A DNA stretch of 64,000 bases from assembly GCF_025751585.1 (NCBI RefSeq), contig NZ_JAOWKX010000004.1, forward strand, positions 310,001 through 374,000, read 5' to 3'. This DNA comes from Fluctibacter corallii (GTDB taxonomy: Bacteria > Pseudomonadota > Gammaproteobacteria > Enterobacterales > Alteromonadaceae). Positions 38,590 through 48,698 of this stretch are shown here, in pieces (the first letter of the stretch is position 1; each line of letters opens with the position of its first letter). A program made the translations under genes and the position numbers. The notes under the pieces are model-generated. The model saw only the letters and a program-made list of their open reading frames with translations, ran no database searches and was not told the origin of the DNA.

Positions 38590-38607
38590 ATTGAAGGAGA
38601 GCGAGCT

Positions 38608-39054
38608 TTGTCCGACACGTTAAACACAATTGAAATTCAAGAGATTTTAGAATTACTACCTCACAGATACCCGTTTTTGTTACTTGATCGTGTAACAGAT
38701 TACGTGCTGGGTGAGTCAATTGTGGCTTATAAAAATATTACTATTAATGAACCCTGTTTCATGGGGCATTTTCCTGGAAAGCCTATTTTTCCGGGGGTGC
38801 TTATTTTAGAAGCTATGGCACAGGCTGCCGGCGTTTTAGGGTTTAAATCGGTTGGAAATACAGATGATCTATACTTGTACGCAGGCATAGATAATGCGCG
38901 ATTTAAGCGACCTGTAGTACCTGGAGATCGTCTGCAATTTGACGTTCAACTAGTTAAAGAAAAGCGCGGAATTTGGAAGTTCAAAGGAATTGCCTCTGTC
39001 GATGGAATGGAAGCTTGCAGTGCCGAATTCATGTGTGCAATGAGGAAAATGTAA
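38608..39054 (+). CDS. fabZ: 3-hydroxyacyl-[acyl-carrier-protein] dehydratase FabZ
   Basis: The 148-residue hot-dog fold protein starts at TTG with GAAGGAGAG upstream. [14 protein letters not shown] contains the catalytic His, and [22 protein letters not shown] contains the catalytic Glu. It dehydrates 3-hydroxyacyl-ACP in fatty acid elongation and so competes with LpxA and LpxD for hydroxyacyl-ACP. The lpxD-fabZ-lpxA-lpxB order is standard. Confidence 0.97.
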   Translation: MSDTLNTIEIQEILELLPHRYPFLLLDRVTDYVLGESIVAYKNITINEPCFMGHFPGKPIFPGVLILEAMAQAAGVLGFKSVGNTDDLYLYAGIDNARFKRPVVPGDRLQFDVQLVKEKRGIWKFKGIASVDGMEACSAEFMCAMRKM

Positions 39055-39057
39055 TCC

Positions 39058-39828
39058 GTGATCCATCAAACTGCGATTATCCATCCCAGTGCAAAGTTGG
39101 CCGATAATGTTAAGATCGGCCCTTACAGCATTATTGGTGCCGATGTTGAAATCGGCGAAGGCACAGTTATCGAATCACACGTTGTGGTTAAAGGTATTAC
39201 CAAGATTGGTAAAAATAATCATTTTTATCAGTTCTGCTCGGTCGGTGAAGATTGCCAAGATAAAAAGTATGCGGGCGAACCGACTCGCCTTGAAATTGGC
39301 GACAGGAATATTTTTCGTGAAGCCTGTACTGTCCATCGAGGTACAGTACAAGATGAGAGCTTGACAAAAATCGGTTCCGACAACTTGTTTATGGCCTATG
39401 CGCACATCGCGCATGATTGTATGGTGGGTGACCACAATATTCTGGCAAATAATGCCACTCTTGCTGGCCATGTGCATATTGGCGATCATGTCATTCTAGG
39501 TGGCCTGACGGCCGTGCATCAGTTTTGTAAAATCGGTTCTCACAGTTTTTGTGGCGGCGGCTCTGTCGTGTTGCGCGATATTCCACCTTATGTGATGGTC
39601 GGTGGGGTAAATAATACTCCCCATGGTATTAACTCCGAAGGGCTGCGCCGTCGAGGCTTCGAGAAAGATACTATTATGGCAATTCGACGTGCTTACAAAG
39701 TGCTTTATCGTAATGGTAATCGTGCTGAAGAAGCGGTCGAGAAAATGCGCGAAATGGTTGAAGCTACACCTGAGGTTGGGCTTTTAGCGGAATTCGTCGC
39801 CAGCTCTCAGCGAGGCATTGTTCGATAA
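39058..39828 (+). CDS. lpxA: UDP-N-acetylglucosamine acyltransferase LpxA
   Basis: The 256-residue protein starts at GTG, 3 bp after fabZ. It shows IHPSAKLADNVKIGPYSIIG at the start of the beta helix, AHIAHDCMVGDHNI with the catalytic His, and GGVNNTPHGINSEGLRRRGF at the helix end, followed by a helical C-terminus. It catalyses the first step of lipid A synthesis. Length and motifs are normal. Confidence 0.98.
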   Translation: MIHQTAIIHPSAKLADNVKIGPYSIIGADVEIGEGTVIESHVVVKGITKIGKNNHFYQFCSVGEDCQDKKYAGEPTRLEIGDRNIFREACTVHRGTVQDESLTKIGSDNLFMAYAHIAHDCMVGDHNILANNATLAGHVHIGDHVILGGLTAVHQFCKIGSHSFCGGGSVVLRDIPPYVMVGGVNNTPHGINSEGLRRRGFEKDTIMAIRRAYKVLYRNGNRAEEAVEKMREMVEATPEVGLLAEFVASSQRGIVR

Positions 39829-39831
39829 ACT

Positions 39832-40974
39832 ATGCCGAATCAACCGATTAGAATTGGCATTGTTGCAGGAGAGGCGTCTGGTGATATTTTAGCGGCGGGA
39901 ATGTTGTCGCACATCAGACAAGCCTATCCTGACGCCATTATTGAAGGTATTGCTGGGCCTAAGATGCTTGAGCAAGGCTGTAAAAGCTTGTTCGATATGG
40001 AAGAACTGTCGGTGATGGGGCTGGTTGAAGTGCTATCAAGAATTAGACGGTTATTACATATCCGCAAAACCGTATTAAATCACTTCTTAAGTAATCCACC
40101 TGATGTGTTTATTGGTGTCGATGCGCCTGACTTTAACTTGCCTCTTGAGAAAAAGCTGAAAGCCAATGGAATAAAAACAGTTCACTATGTTAGCCCGACC
40201 GTATGGGCATGGCGTGAAAATCGTATTTATGGCATTGCAGAAGCAACAAATCTCGTACTAAGTGTACTGCCGTTTGAAAAGCGTGTTTATGACAAGCATG
40301 GCTTCCCATGTCAGTTTGTGGGGCATACAATGGCGGACGATGTTCCACTTGAGCCAGACAGAAATGAAGCCCGCGAACACTTAGGTATCCCTCAAGAGGC
40401 TGAAGTGGTTGCAGTGTTGCCGGGAAGCCGGGGAACTGAGTTAAAAATGTTATTGCCACCGTTTCTCGACACGATTCGGCAATTACGCAAAGAATCGCCC
40501 GAACGCGTCTTTGTGATTCCTGCGGCAAATGAAACCCGCTACAAACAAATCGACGAAGCATTACGAACGTCGGGGATAAAAGAGCAGGTGATGCTTGTGC
40601 TCGGGCAGTCCAGACAAGCGATGATAGCCTCTAACGTTGTGTTGCTGGCCTCAGGAACAGCAACGCTGGAAGCAATGCTGTGTAAGCGGCCAATGGTGGT
40701 TGCTTATAGGCTGAATTGGCTAACGCATCAAATGATGAAAAAGCTATACAAGGCAAAGTTTTTCGCTTTACCAAATTTATTGGCTGATCGCGAAATTGTG
40801 CCAGAACTGCTTCAAGAGGATGTCTCCTCGGAGGTGATGGTGCCCCTGCTTAACAAGTTGCTTAGTGGAGAGCAAAAACAAGATATTGCTTGCTTCCATT
40901 CGATTCATCTTCAATTAAAATGTCACGCAGATAAACAAGCCGCCGATTCGGTCCTTAACCTAATTCATGAGTAA
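39832..40974 (+). CDS. lpxB: Lipid-A-disaccharide synthase
   Basis: The 380-residue GT19 glycosyltransferase starts 3 bp after lpx[21 protein letters not shown] is the N-terminal family motif. [30 protein letters not shown] and [24 protein letters not shown] follow in the proper order. It joins two acylated glucosamine units into the lipid A disaccharide. Its 3' end overlaps rnhB by 8 bp. Confidence 0.97.
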   Translation: MPNQPIRIGIVAGEASGDILAAGMLSHIRQAYPDAIIEGIAGPKMLEQGCKSLFDMEELSVMGLVEVLSRIRRLLHIRKTVLNHFLSNPPDVFIGVDAPDFNLPLEKKLKANGIKTVHYVSPTVWAWRENRIYGIAEATNLVLSVLPFEKRVYDKHGFPCQFVGHTMADDVPLEPDRNEAREHLGIPQEAEVVAVLPGSRGTELKMLLPPFLDTIRQLRKESPERVFVIPAANETRYKQIDEALRTSGIKEQVMLVLGQSRQAMIASNVVLLASGTATLEAMLCKRPMVVAYRLNWLTHQMMKKLYKAKFFALPNLLADREIVPELLQEDVSSEVMVPLLNKLLSGEQKQDIACFHSIHLQLKCHADKQAADSVLNLIHE

Positions 40975-41569
40975 CCAAAACGTGCCACACTTTATAGCGG
41001 GAGTGGACGAAGTTGGACGCGGCCCCTTAGTTGGGGACGTTGTTACAGCTGCCGTCATACTAGATCCCTGTAAACCCATTACTGGATTAAATGACTCTAA
41101 AAAGCTGTCAGAGAAAAAACGTCTCGCGCTTTACGACGAAATACGTGAAAAAGCCCTTTGCTTTCATATTGGCAGAGCGACACCGGCAGAAATTGACTCG
41201 CTAAACATTTTGCACGCCACGATGCTGGCAATGACCAGAGCGGTGGAGGGATTATCCACGCAGCCTGATTACGTCAAAGTAGACGGAAATCGATGCCCTG
41301 CTTGGCACTATGCTAGTGAAGCTGTTGTAAAGGGAGACGGCACTGTGGCTGAAATCTCTGCTGCATCAATTCTGGCAAAAGTCACGCGCGATGCAGAAAT
41401 GTTGGCGCTTCATCAGCAATATCCAGACTATGGCTTTGACAAACATAAAGGTTACCCGACTAAACTGCATTTAGAAAAACTCAATATACTAGGGCCTTTG
41501 CCGGTGCATCGAATGAGCTTCAAGCCCGTGCAGGTTGCAACTGCTCAGCTAGGCTTGAGTGGAGTATAA
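40967..41569 (+). CDS. rnhB: Ribonuclease HII
   Basis: The 200-residue enzyme removes RNA from RNA/DNA hybrids and misincorporated ribonucleotides. [18 protein letters not shown] holds the first catalytic Asp and Glu, [13 protein letters not shown] follows, [10 protein letters not shown] has the third acidic residue, and [12 protein letters not shown] the last. It starts inside the end of lpxB and lies 3 bp before dnaE, consistent with the lpxB-rnhB-dnaE order. Confidence 0.97.
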   Translation: MSNQNVPHFIAGVDEVGRGPLVGDVVTAAVILDPCKPITGLNDSKKLSEKKRLALYDEIREKALCFHIGRATPAEIDSLNILHATMLAMTRAVEGLSTQPDYVKVDGNRCPAWHYASEAVVKGDGTVAEISAASILAKVTRDAEMLALHQQYPDYGFDKHKGYPTKLHLEKLNILGPLPVHRMSFKPVQVATAQLGLSGV

Positions 41570-41572
41570 ACT

Positions 41573-44500
41573 ATGGACTCTGTGAATTTCGTACACCTTC
41601 GAGTACACAGTGATTTTTCGATGATGGATGGACTGAATAAGATCAAGCCCATTTTATCGAAAGTGAAAGAAAACAATATGCCAGCCGTGGCTATCACTGA
41701 CCAGATGAATATGTGTGGGTTGGTTAAGTTTTACGGTGATGCGCATAATAATGGCATTAAGCCTATAATCGGAACGGATTTTTGGGTGCAAAGCGACGCA
41801 CTGGAAGAACAGCTGTTTCGATTAACGCTATTGGCAAGTAGCAATGAAGGCTACCGCAACATTACTCTCTTGATTTCAAAGGCCTATCAACGCGGCTATG
41901 TGCAAAATAGAGCGGTAATAGATCAGGCTTGGCTGGCCGATCATGCTGATGGTGTCATTATTTTATCTGGTGGCAAAGACGGTGATTTGGGACTAGCGCT
42001 GCAAAAAGGTAATACCGAGTTAGCGAATCGTATCACCGCATTTTATACCACGCACTTTAATGACAATTACTACCTTGAGTTGATTCGGACAGGGCGTGCA
42101 GGAGAAGAGGACTACCTTCATGCTGCTGTCGCTTGGGCTGAGCAACATGCGCTTCCGGTGGTTGCGACCAATGAAGTGTGTTTTATTGACCCAGAAGGTT
42201 TCGAAGCACACGAAATTCGAGTAGCTATTCACGATGGTTATACGCTGGAAGATACAAGACGCCCGAAACGCTACAGTGCACAACAATATCTTCGAACCGC
42301 AGAAGAAATGCAGGCGCTGTTTGCTGACATTCCTGAAGCGTTAGAAAATACCGTAGAGATTGCCAAACGCTGTAATGTTACCGTGCGCTTAGGTGAGTAT
42401 TTTTTACCGCAGTTTCCCACAGGTGGCATGACCACTGAAGACTTCTTAGTCAAAGTGTCTGAAGAGGGCCTTGAAGAACGCCTTGTCTTTTTGTTTCCCG
42501 ATGAGCAAGAGCGTGCAGAAAAGCGCCCCGAATACGATGAACGTTTAAAAATCGAACTTGATGTAATCAACCAAATGGGATTCCCTGGTTACTTCCTTAT
42601 TGTAATGGAATTTATTCAGTGGAGTAAGGATAACGGTATTCCTGTTGGACCAGGTCGAGGTTCGGGTGCAGGCTCACTGGTGGCTTATGCACTAAAAATT
42701 ACCGACTTAGATCCTCTTGAGTTTGATCTACTTTTCGAGCGGTTTTTGAATCCAGAACGTGTTTCGATGCCCGATTTTGACGTCGATTTTTGTATGGATA
42801 GACGTGATGAAGTGATCGATCACGTAGCCGACTTGTACGGACGGCAAGCTGTATCGCAAATCATTACCTTTGGTACGATGGCGGCCAAAGCGGTGGTGCG
42901 TGACGTAGGACGTGTACTTGGACACCCATATGGATTTGTCGATCGAATTTCAAAGTTGATTCCGTCTGATCCGGGTATGACGCTATCAAAAGCCTTTGAG
43001 GTAGAGCCCCGATTACCTGAATTGTATGATCAAGATGAGGAAGTCAAAGATCTGATCGACATGGCGCGCATTTTGGAAGGCGTGACACGAAATGCTGGTA
43101 AACACGCGGGGGGCGTGGTGATTGCGCCGACGCAAATTACTGATTTTTCTCCTCTTTATTGTGACGATGAAGGCAACAACCCCGTTACCCAGTTTGATAA
43201 AAACGATGTAGAAACTGCTGGGCTGGTGAAGTTCGACTTTTTGGGTTTACGTACACTGACGATTATTCAGTGGGCCATCGACATGATTCAGTCTGGGCAA
43301 AACAAGACTATCGATATCAGCGCGATTCCGCTGGAAGATTCGAAGAGTTTTAAAACGCTGCAAAATGCTGAGACGACTGCCGTATTCCAGCTTGAATCCC
43401 GCGGCATGAAAGACCTGATTAAGCGCCTCAAGCCAGATTGCTTTGAAGATATAATCGCTTTGGTTGCCTTGTTTCGTCCCGGACCATTGCAGTCGGGCAT
43501 GGTAGATAACTTTATTGATCGTAAACACGGTCGAGAAGAGATCTCCTACCCAGACGCTGAATATCAGCACGAATGTCTACAAGAAATTCTACAGCCAACC
43601 TATGGGATTATCCTGTATCAAGAACAGGTTATGCAGATCGCGCAGGAAATGGCTGGCTACTCGCTGGGTGGCGCTGACTTACTTCGTCGTGCGATGGGTA
43701 AGAAAAAACCTGAAGAGATGGCAAAACAGCGCGCGGTATTTGAAGAGGGGTCTAAGGGAAATAATATCGATCCCCAACTGGCGATGAAAATCTTCGATCT
43801 TGTAGAGAAGTTTGCCGGATATGGCTTTAACAAGTCACACTCTGCCGCTTATGCGTTGGTGTCATATCAAACGCTTTGGTTAAAGGCACACTATCCTGCT
43901 GAGTTTATGGCTGCGGTAATGTCGGCAGATATGGATAACACCGACAAAATCGTGACCTTGGTGGATGAGTGTAATCGAATGGGGCTAACCATTTTGCCAC
44001 CAGACTTAAATGCGGGACGCTACAAGTTTACGGTAGATGAACAAGGCCGCATCGTTTACGGCATTGGCGCTATTAAAGGTGTGGGCGAAGGTCCAATCGA
44101 AGCGATCATCGAAGCGCGTGAAACCCAAGGTGCATTTAGGGACCTCTTTGATTTTTGCGCCAAAGTTGACTTAAAACGTGTTAATAAGCGCGTTCTTGAA
44201 AAGCTAGTACTGTCGGGCGCGATGGATAATTTAGGCCCTCACCGAGCATCATTGATGGCCACGCTACCTGAAGCAATTGCCGCCGCCGATCAGCACGCAA
44301 AAGCAGAGTCTTTCGGTCAGTCTGATATGTTTGGCCTGCTTACCACTGAGCCTGAAGAAGTGCGCCAAGCTTTTTCGAATGTACCTGAATGGCCAGAAAA
44401 AGTGTGGCTTGATGGCGAAAAAGAAACGCTTGGGCTGTATTTAACCGGACACCCAATTAATCAGTATGAAGCTGAGCTAAAACACTACAGCTCTGGTCGT

Positions 44501-45040
44501 TTAATCGATCTGAAACCGATGGGCAAAGACAGTATGTCAACTGCCTGCGGTTTGGTGCTTGGTGTGCGTGTGATGGTAAATAAAAAGGGGAGACGTTGGG
44601 CCATCGTGACGCTTGACGATAAAAGTGCACGTATGGATGTTCGCTTTTTCCCCGATATGTACGAAACTTATGAAGAAATTCTGCAACCTGACCGAATTTT
44701 GCTGATATCCGGACAGGTCAGCTTTGATGATTACTCAGGTGGCAATACAATAACTGCCCGTGACGCTATGGATATCGTACAAGCGCGTGAAAAAAATGCG
44801 AAATGGATCGAATTAGAAGTGAATGCACAGTGGTGTGAACCGCCGCAGGTCAGCAAACTTCAAGCGATACTGCAACAATTCAGCGGGGGAAGTTGCCCAG
44901 TGAGAATGCGGGTATTGCATCCTGATGCAGAAGTCACATTAGCGCTTGGTGCACAGTGGTATGTGACACCGGAAGACCAGTTATTATATGAATTGCAACA
45001 GTTTCTTAGTAAAGACAAGGTACAGATGCAGTTCCATTAA
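41573..45040 (+). CDS. dnaE: DNA polymerase III subunit alpha
   Basis: The replicative polymerase catalytic subunit is complete at 1155 residues. It opens with a PHP domain ([18 protein letters not shown]), has [16 protein letters not shown], the catalytic [15 protein letters not shown] (Asp pair), [16 protein letters not shown] and [21 protein letters not shown]-terminal OB fold ([19 protein letters not shown]) comes before the tau-binding tail. The 183 bp after the gene show no clear hairpin and lead to accA. Confidence 0.98.
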   Translation: MDSVNFVHLRVHSDFSMMDGLNKIKPILSKVKENNMPAVAITDQMNMCGLVKFYGDAHNNGIKPIIGTDFWVQSDALEEQLFRLTLLASSNEGYRNITLLISKAYQRGYVQNRAVIDQAWLADHADGVIILSGGKDGDLGLALQKGNTELANRITAFYTTHFNDNYYLELIRTGRAGEEDYLHAAVAWAEQHALPVVATNEVCFIDPEGFEAHEIRVAIHDGYTLEDTRRPKRYSAQQYLRTAEEMQALFADIPEALENTVEIAKRCNVTVRLGEYFLPQFPTGGMTTEDFLVKVSEEGLEERLVFLFPDEQERAEKRPEYDERLKIELDVINQMGFPGYFLIVMEFIQWSKDNGIPVGPGRGSGAGSLVAYALKITDLDPLEFDLLFERFLNPERVSMPDFDVDFCMDRRDEVIDHVADLYGRQAVSQIITFGTMAAKAVVRDVGRVLGHPYGFVDRISKLIPSDPGMTLSKAFEVEPRLPELYDQDEEVKDLIDMARILEGVTRNAGKHAGGVVIAPTQITDFSPLYCDDEGNNPVTQFDKNDVETAGLVKFDFLGLRTLTIIQWAIDMIQSGQNKTIDISAIPLEDSKSFKTLQNAETTAVFQLESRGMKDLIKRLKPDCFEDIIALVALFRPGPLQSGMVDNFIDRKHGREEISYPDAEYQHECLQEILQPTYGIILYQEQVMQIAQEMAGYSLGGADLLRRAMGKKKPEEMAKQRAVFEEGSKGNNIDPQLAMKIFDLVEKFAGYGFNKSHSAAYALVSYQTLWLKAHYPAEFMAAVMSADMDNTDKIVTLVDECNRMGLTILPPDLNAGRYKFTVDEQGRIVYGIGAIKGVGEGPIEAIIEARETQGAFRDLFDFCAKVDLKRVNKRVLEKLVLSGAMDNLGPHRASLMATLPEAIAAADQHAKAESFGQSDMFGLLTTEPEEVRQAFSNVPEWPEKVWLDGEKETLGLYLTGHPINQYEAELKHYSSGRLIDLKPMGKDSMSTACGLVLGVRVMVNKKGRRWAIVTLDDKSARMDVRFFPDMYETYEEILQPDRILLISGQVSFDDYSGGNTITARDAMDIVQAREKNAKWIELEVNAQWCEPPQVSKLQAILQQFSGGSCPVRMRVLHPDAEVTLALGAQWYVTPEDQLLYELQQFLSKDKVQMQFH

Positions 45041-45223
45041 ATTAATGTGTCGTGTGTTTGGCTCAAAGTGCTCAAAAACTAAAACATTTAACTAATATTG
45101 CTTGAACTGTGCCGATAAAAGTGAATAAATGGTGGCGTTTCAAGTAGTTGAACTTGATTTTGGGGCTTTTAGATACATATTAAGTATCGGGCAAATGGAC
45201 GACGACAAACGTCAGGGTATGGA

Positions 45224-46180
45224 ATGAGTTTACAATATCTAGAATTTGAGCAGCCGATTGCAGAATTAGAAGCAAAGATTGAAGAGCTTCGTCTAGTTAA
45301 TCAAGGCGGCGAATTTGATGTCGGTATCGAAGAGGAAATCACGAAACTTCGTGAAAAAAGCGCTGAACTTACGCGAAAAATCTTCTCTGATCTGGGTGCA
45401 TGGCAGGTGTCTCAACTCGCTCGCCATCCGATGCGCCCCTATACTCTGGATTATATCCCGCGTATTTTTACAGACTTTGATGAGTTGGCAGGTGATCGTG
45501 CGTTTGCGGATGACAAAGCCATTATTGGCGGGCTGGCCAAACTTGACGACCAACCCGTTATGATTATCGGCCATCAGAAAGGTAGAGATACACACGAAAA
45601 AATTAAGCGCAATTTTGGTATGCCAAAACCAGAGGGATACCGCAAAGCGCTTCGCCTTATGCACATGGCCGAGCGATTCAATCTGCCAATTATCACGTTT
45701 ATTGATACGCCAGGGGCCTATCCGGGAGTAGGCGCGGAAGAACGCGGTCAAAGTGAGGCGATTGCCCGCAATTTAAAAGAAATGGCTGAATTGAATGTTC
45801 CCGTCATTTGTACAGTGATTGGCGAAGGTGGCTCGGGTGGCGCGCTGGCAATTGGTGTCGGTGACAGAGTGAACATGCTGCAATACAGTACTTATTCGGT
45901 TATTTCTCCTGAGGGTTGTGCATCTATCTTGTGGAAAAGCGCAGAAAAAGCGCCACTTGCTGCTGAGGCAATGGGAGTCAGTGCTAACCAGATTAAAGAG
46001 CTAGGCTTGATTAACACAATTATTGAAGAGCCTTTAGGAGGCGCACACCGCGATCATAATGGTATGGCGGCGAATTTAAAAGCGTGTTTAAAACAACAAC
46101 TAGCCCAACTGAAATCACTATCGAAACAAGAGCTTAAACAGCAACGGTATGACAAGATTATGGATTTCGGTTACTGTTAA
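45224..46180 (+). CDS. accA: Acetyl-CoA carboxylase carboxyltransferase subunit alpha
   Basis: The 318-residue protein shows [17 protein letters not shown] at the N-terminus, [44 protein letters not shown] (the carboxyltransferase core) and [14 protein letters not shown]. With AccD it moves the carboxyl group from biotin to acetyl-CoA to form malonyl-CoA for fatty acid synthesis. It follows dnaE, as in many gammaproteobacteria, and a strong terminator follows. Confidence 0.98.
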   Translation: MSLQYLEFEQPIAELEAKIEELRLVNQGGEFDVGIEEEITKLREKSAELTRKIFSDLGAWQVSQLARHPMRPYTLDYIPRIFTDFDELAGDRAFADDKAIIGGLAKLDDQPVMIIGHQKGRDTHEKIKRNFGMPKPEGYRKALRLMHMAERFNLPIITFIDTPGAYPGVGAEERGQSEAIARNLKEMAELNVPVICTVIGEGGSGGALAIGVGDRVNMLQYSTYSVISPEGCASILWKSAEKAPLAAEAMGVSANQIKELGLINTIIEEPLGGAHRDHNGMAANLKACLKQQLAQLKSLSKQELKQQRYDKIMDFGYC

Positions 46181-46200
46181 GCATATTACCGTTTAGATAG

Positions 46201-46236
46201 GCCGTCATCTGAACTTTCAGCTGGCGGCTTTTTATT
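46201..46236 (+). terminator. Terminator after accA, adjoining the tilS start codon
   Basis: GCCGTCATCTGA pairs with TCAGCTGGCGGC (12 bp with one mismatch and one G-T pair, loop ACTT) and is followed by TTTTTATT. The last T is directly before the tilS ATG at 46237, so the tilS ribosome-binding region is inside or next to the stem. Confidence 0.8.
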
Positions 46237-47619
46237 ATGAAATTACTTGAGCACCTCTACTCGCAACTCTCTGCACTCGACAATGTAAAGACCTTCGTCA
46301 TTGCTTATAGTGGCGGGCTTGATTCTCAGGTGCTGCTTCACGCCACATGTCTTCTCAAAAGCCGGTTGAAACAGAGTGACCCGCATCTAGCATTTAAAGC
46401 GATTCATGTTCATCATGGATTGAGTCAGTATGCCGACGAGTGGCTCGCGTTTTGTCAGGCGCAATGTGAAGCCAGAGACATTGCTTTTATTGGGAAACGG
46501 GTGACGGTGGCTGACGTGAATAAAGTAGGCGTTGAAGCGGCTGCTCGGCAAGCCCGTTACGATGCGATTATACAGGCGTGCGACACTGGAAGTGTTGTAC
46601 TTACCGCACACCATGCACAAGATCAGCTTGAAACCATATTGTTGCAATTAAAGCGAGGTCGGGGGCCAAAGGGGCTATCAGGCATTGCTAAACAGCGTCA
46701 GTTATCGTCAGAAATAAGTGTATGTCGACCATTGCTCGATTATGATCGCCAAGAGCTAGAAGCGTTTGCTGAGGAGCATGAATTAACGTGGATAGAAGAT
46801 GATTCGAACACTGACGAACGTTTTGATCGCAATTTTCTTCGCCACCAAATCATCCCTCTTATGCAAGAACGCTGGCCATCAATATGCAAAACGGCACAAC
46901 GCAGTGCAGAACAATGCGCTGACAATGTGATGCTACTTGACGAAGTGGTGCAAACTAAATTGCTAGACATCGTCAACGAATCAGGTGGATTGTCACTCAC
47001 CGCTCTTGCTACAGAGTCCCATGCTTGGCAAAAGCAATTGGTTAGAGGGTGGTTGCAAAAACGTGACATGGCAATGCCTTCTGACGCACAGTTGAACCAG
47101 CTACTTAATCTTATGCAGGCGAAAGATGATGCTGAGCCATTGGTTGTTGTGGGAAATTACCACGTTCGTCGCTTTCACTCTCATTTATATGCGTTTGCGC
47201 CAGAAGACATGTCTTTGCACCCAATAAACACTATACCCAATACAGTGTGTGACTGGCGCTTGCAAGAACATGATAGTGTTGAAAATTCTTACTGGACACT
47301 GAGCGCCTGTGCATTGCCTGAGCGTTTAGAAACGGCACATAACTATGTTTGTTTAGCGCCGCCAGTGTGTTCGATTATTACAGGGCAGCAGGAAGCGGTA
47401 ACGCTGACTTTGCCTGAGGGAACAGTACTCAGTTTTGGGCACCTTACTGCACGCTTTAAGCCAGAGAATGCGCAAATGTCTAAACCACTAAAACAATGGT
47501 TAAAGTTATGGAAAGTCGCGCCTTGGGTTCGAAAGCACATCCCGTTACTGATGTATGGAAATGAAATTCAGGCTGTATTGCTAAAAGATAGGGTTGTTGT
47601 TAAAAACTTGTTGCAATAA
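46237..47619 (+). CDS. tilS: tRNA(Ile)-lysidine synthase TilS
   Basis: The 460-residue protein has the N-type ATP pyrophosphatase P-loop AYSGGLDSQVLLH (about residues 22-34), VHHGLSQYADEW, TAHHAQDQLETILLQLKRG and EDDSNTDERFDRNFLRHQIIPLM, then a TilS substrate-binding domain and a C-terminal domain with KLWKVAPWVRKHIPLLMYG. It converts C34 of the minor tRNA-Ile to lysidine so that AUA is read. The start is directly after the T tract of the accA terminator with no separate ribosome-binding site, so its expression probably depends on read-through or the stem being open. Confidence 0.95.
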   Translation: MKLLEHLYSQLSALDNVKTFVIAYSGGLDSQVLLHATCLLKSRLKQSDPHLAFKAIHVHHGLSQYADEWLAFCQAQCEARDIAFIGKRVTVADVNKVGVEAAARQARYDAIIQACDTGSVVLTAHHAQDQLETILLQLKRGRGPKGLSGIAKQRQLSSEISVCRPLLDYDRQELEAFAEEHELTWIEDDSNTDERFDRNFLRHQIIPLMQERWPSICKTAQRSAEQCADNVMLLDEVVQTKLLDIVNESGGLSLTALATESHAWQKQLVRGWLQKRDMAMPSDAQLNQLLNLMQAKDDAEPLVVVGNYHVRRFHSHLYAFAPEDMSLHPINTIPNTVCDWRLQEHDSVENSYWTLSACALPERLETAHNYVCLAPPVCSIITGQQEAVTLTLPEGTVLSFGHLTARFKPENAQMSKPLKQWLKLWKVAPWVRKHIPLLMYGNEIQAVLLKDRVVVKNLLQ

Positions 47620-47683
47620 GGCAACAGGTATACGGCGATAATTTGCCATCGCGGCGGATTCTCGCCACGTAAGAGAAAATACC

Positions 47684-48580
47684 TTACGCAGCGATAAAGC
47701 AACTTCTTCCTGCATTTTTTGCGTGATATAGGGCTCTGTCAGCACGTTCAAATAGTTTTGTTTCACAATCTTCACGCTGATAAATGGCGCTACCAATGCT
47801 GCACGAAACACTGTATCTCTTTAGCAACGGATGATTGGCTACATGATCCATAATACGTTGAGCGACGATATCGTTGTGCTCCGGCAAGCTCCCGGGTAGC
47901 AAACAGCAAAACTCGTCGCCGCCAAATCGAAATGCATAATCTGAGTCCCGCAATGTTTGCGTTAAGATGTCAGCCATGGCCCGAATAACATTGTCGCCTT
48001 CCAGATGTCCGTGAATATCGTTTACTTGTTTGAAGTTGTCTAAATCAATTACCAACATACCAAAGCTTTGATTGTGGCGTTTGGCGTCGCTTAGCATCCG
48101 ATGAAGTGACTCCTGATAGCTTCGGCGATTACCCAATGAAGTGAGATGGTCTTTCATTGCTAACTGCTTAAGTTGATGATGTTCAAAGGCATTTTTTATA
48201 GGTTTACTCATATAGCCGTGAAATTCTTTCAACATGGCAGATTCTTTTAAACTTGGTACGTGGTTGAAAAAGTACTCCGCTTTGGCTAGCACTTGTCGCT
48301 GATCGGCAACGTCATGCTTAAAATCCAGATATCTGACATTACGGCTTTTTTGTGTATCGCCCAAGGTGAGACTATCTTCATTAAATACAATGCGCATACC
48401 AGCAAGGTTAAGTTTTCCTGCTAGATGACAAAAATAAAGCTCAGCTAACTCTCTCAAGTCTATGGTGGTGAGAAGCTGTTGCATAAATGTATTAAGGTCA
48501 AATTGACTCAATTCAGATTGGAGGTGGTCAATCGAAAATACGCTGTCAAACGATGATGATGAATAACGAATTTGTTCCAC
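47684..48580 (-). CDS. Diguanylate cyclase with uncharacterised N-terminal domain
   Basis: I chose the GTG at 48580, which has GGAG 6 nt upstream; the frame extends another 13 codons to a TTG at 48619 without a binding site. The C-terminal GGDEF domain is intact: DHLTSLGNRRSYQ at its start, IDLDNFKQVND (metal-binding Asp), and RFGGDEFCCLLPG (GGDEF). The inhibitory site RDSD lies five residues before GGDEF, so product inhibition is expected. The roughly 140-residue N-terminal region is soluble and matches no family I know. It makes c-di-GMP from two GTP. It converges on tilS. Confidence 0.9.
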   Translation of the reverse strand: MEQIRYSSSSFDSVFSIDHLQSELSQFDLNTFMQQLLTTIDLRELAELYFCHLAGKLNLAGMRIVFNEDSLTLGDTQKSRNVRYLDFKHDVADQRQVLAKAEYFFNHVPSLKESAMLKEFHGYMSKPIKNAFEHHQLKQLAMKDHLTSLGNRRSYQESLHRMLSDAKRHNQSFGMLVIDLDNFKQVNDIHGHLEGDNVIRAMADILTQTLRDSDYAFRFGGDEFCCLLPGSLPEHNDIVAQRIMDHVANHPLLKRYSVSCSIGSAIYQREDCETKLFERADRALYHAKNAGRSCFIAA

Positions 48581-48698
48581 AAACTGCTCCTGCCAAAATC
48601 TTGGCGATAATCTAAGCAAACCAAAAAAGAAGATGAACGCTTAGTTAAAATGCAGATAACGTGCCAAGATCTTTTTGGTATTGGAGAGGATATCTAAT

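Noticed and set aside
47620..47683. Terminator between convergent tilS and the diguanylate cyclase gene
   Set aside because: Only a 5-bp stem (GCGAT/ATCGC) without a T tract was found.
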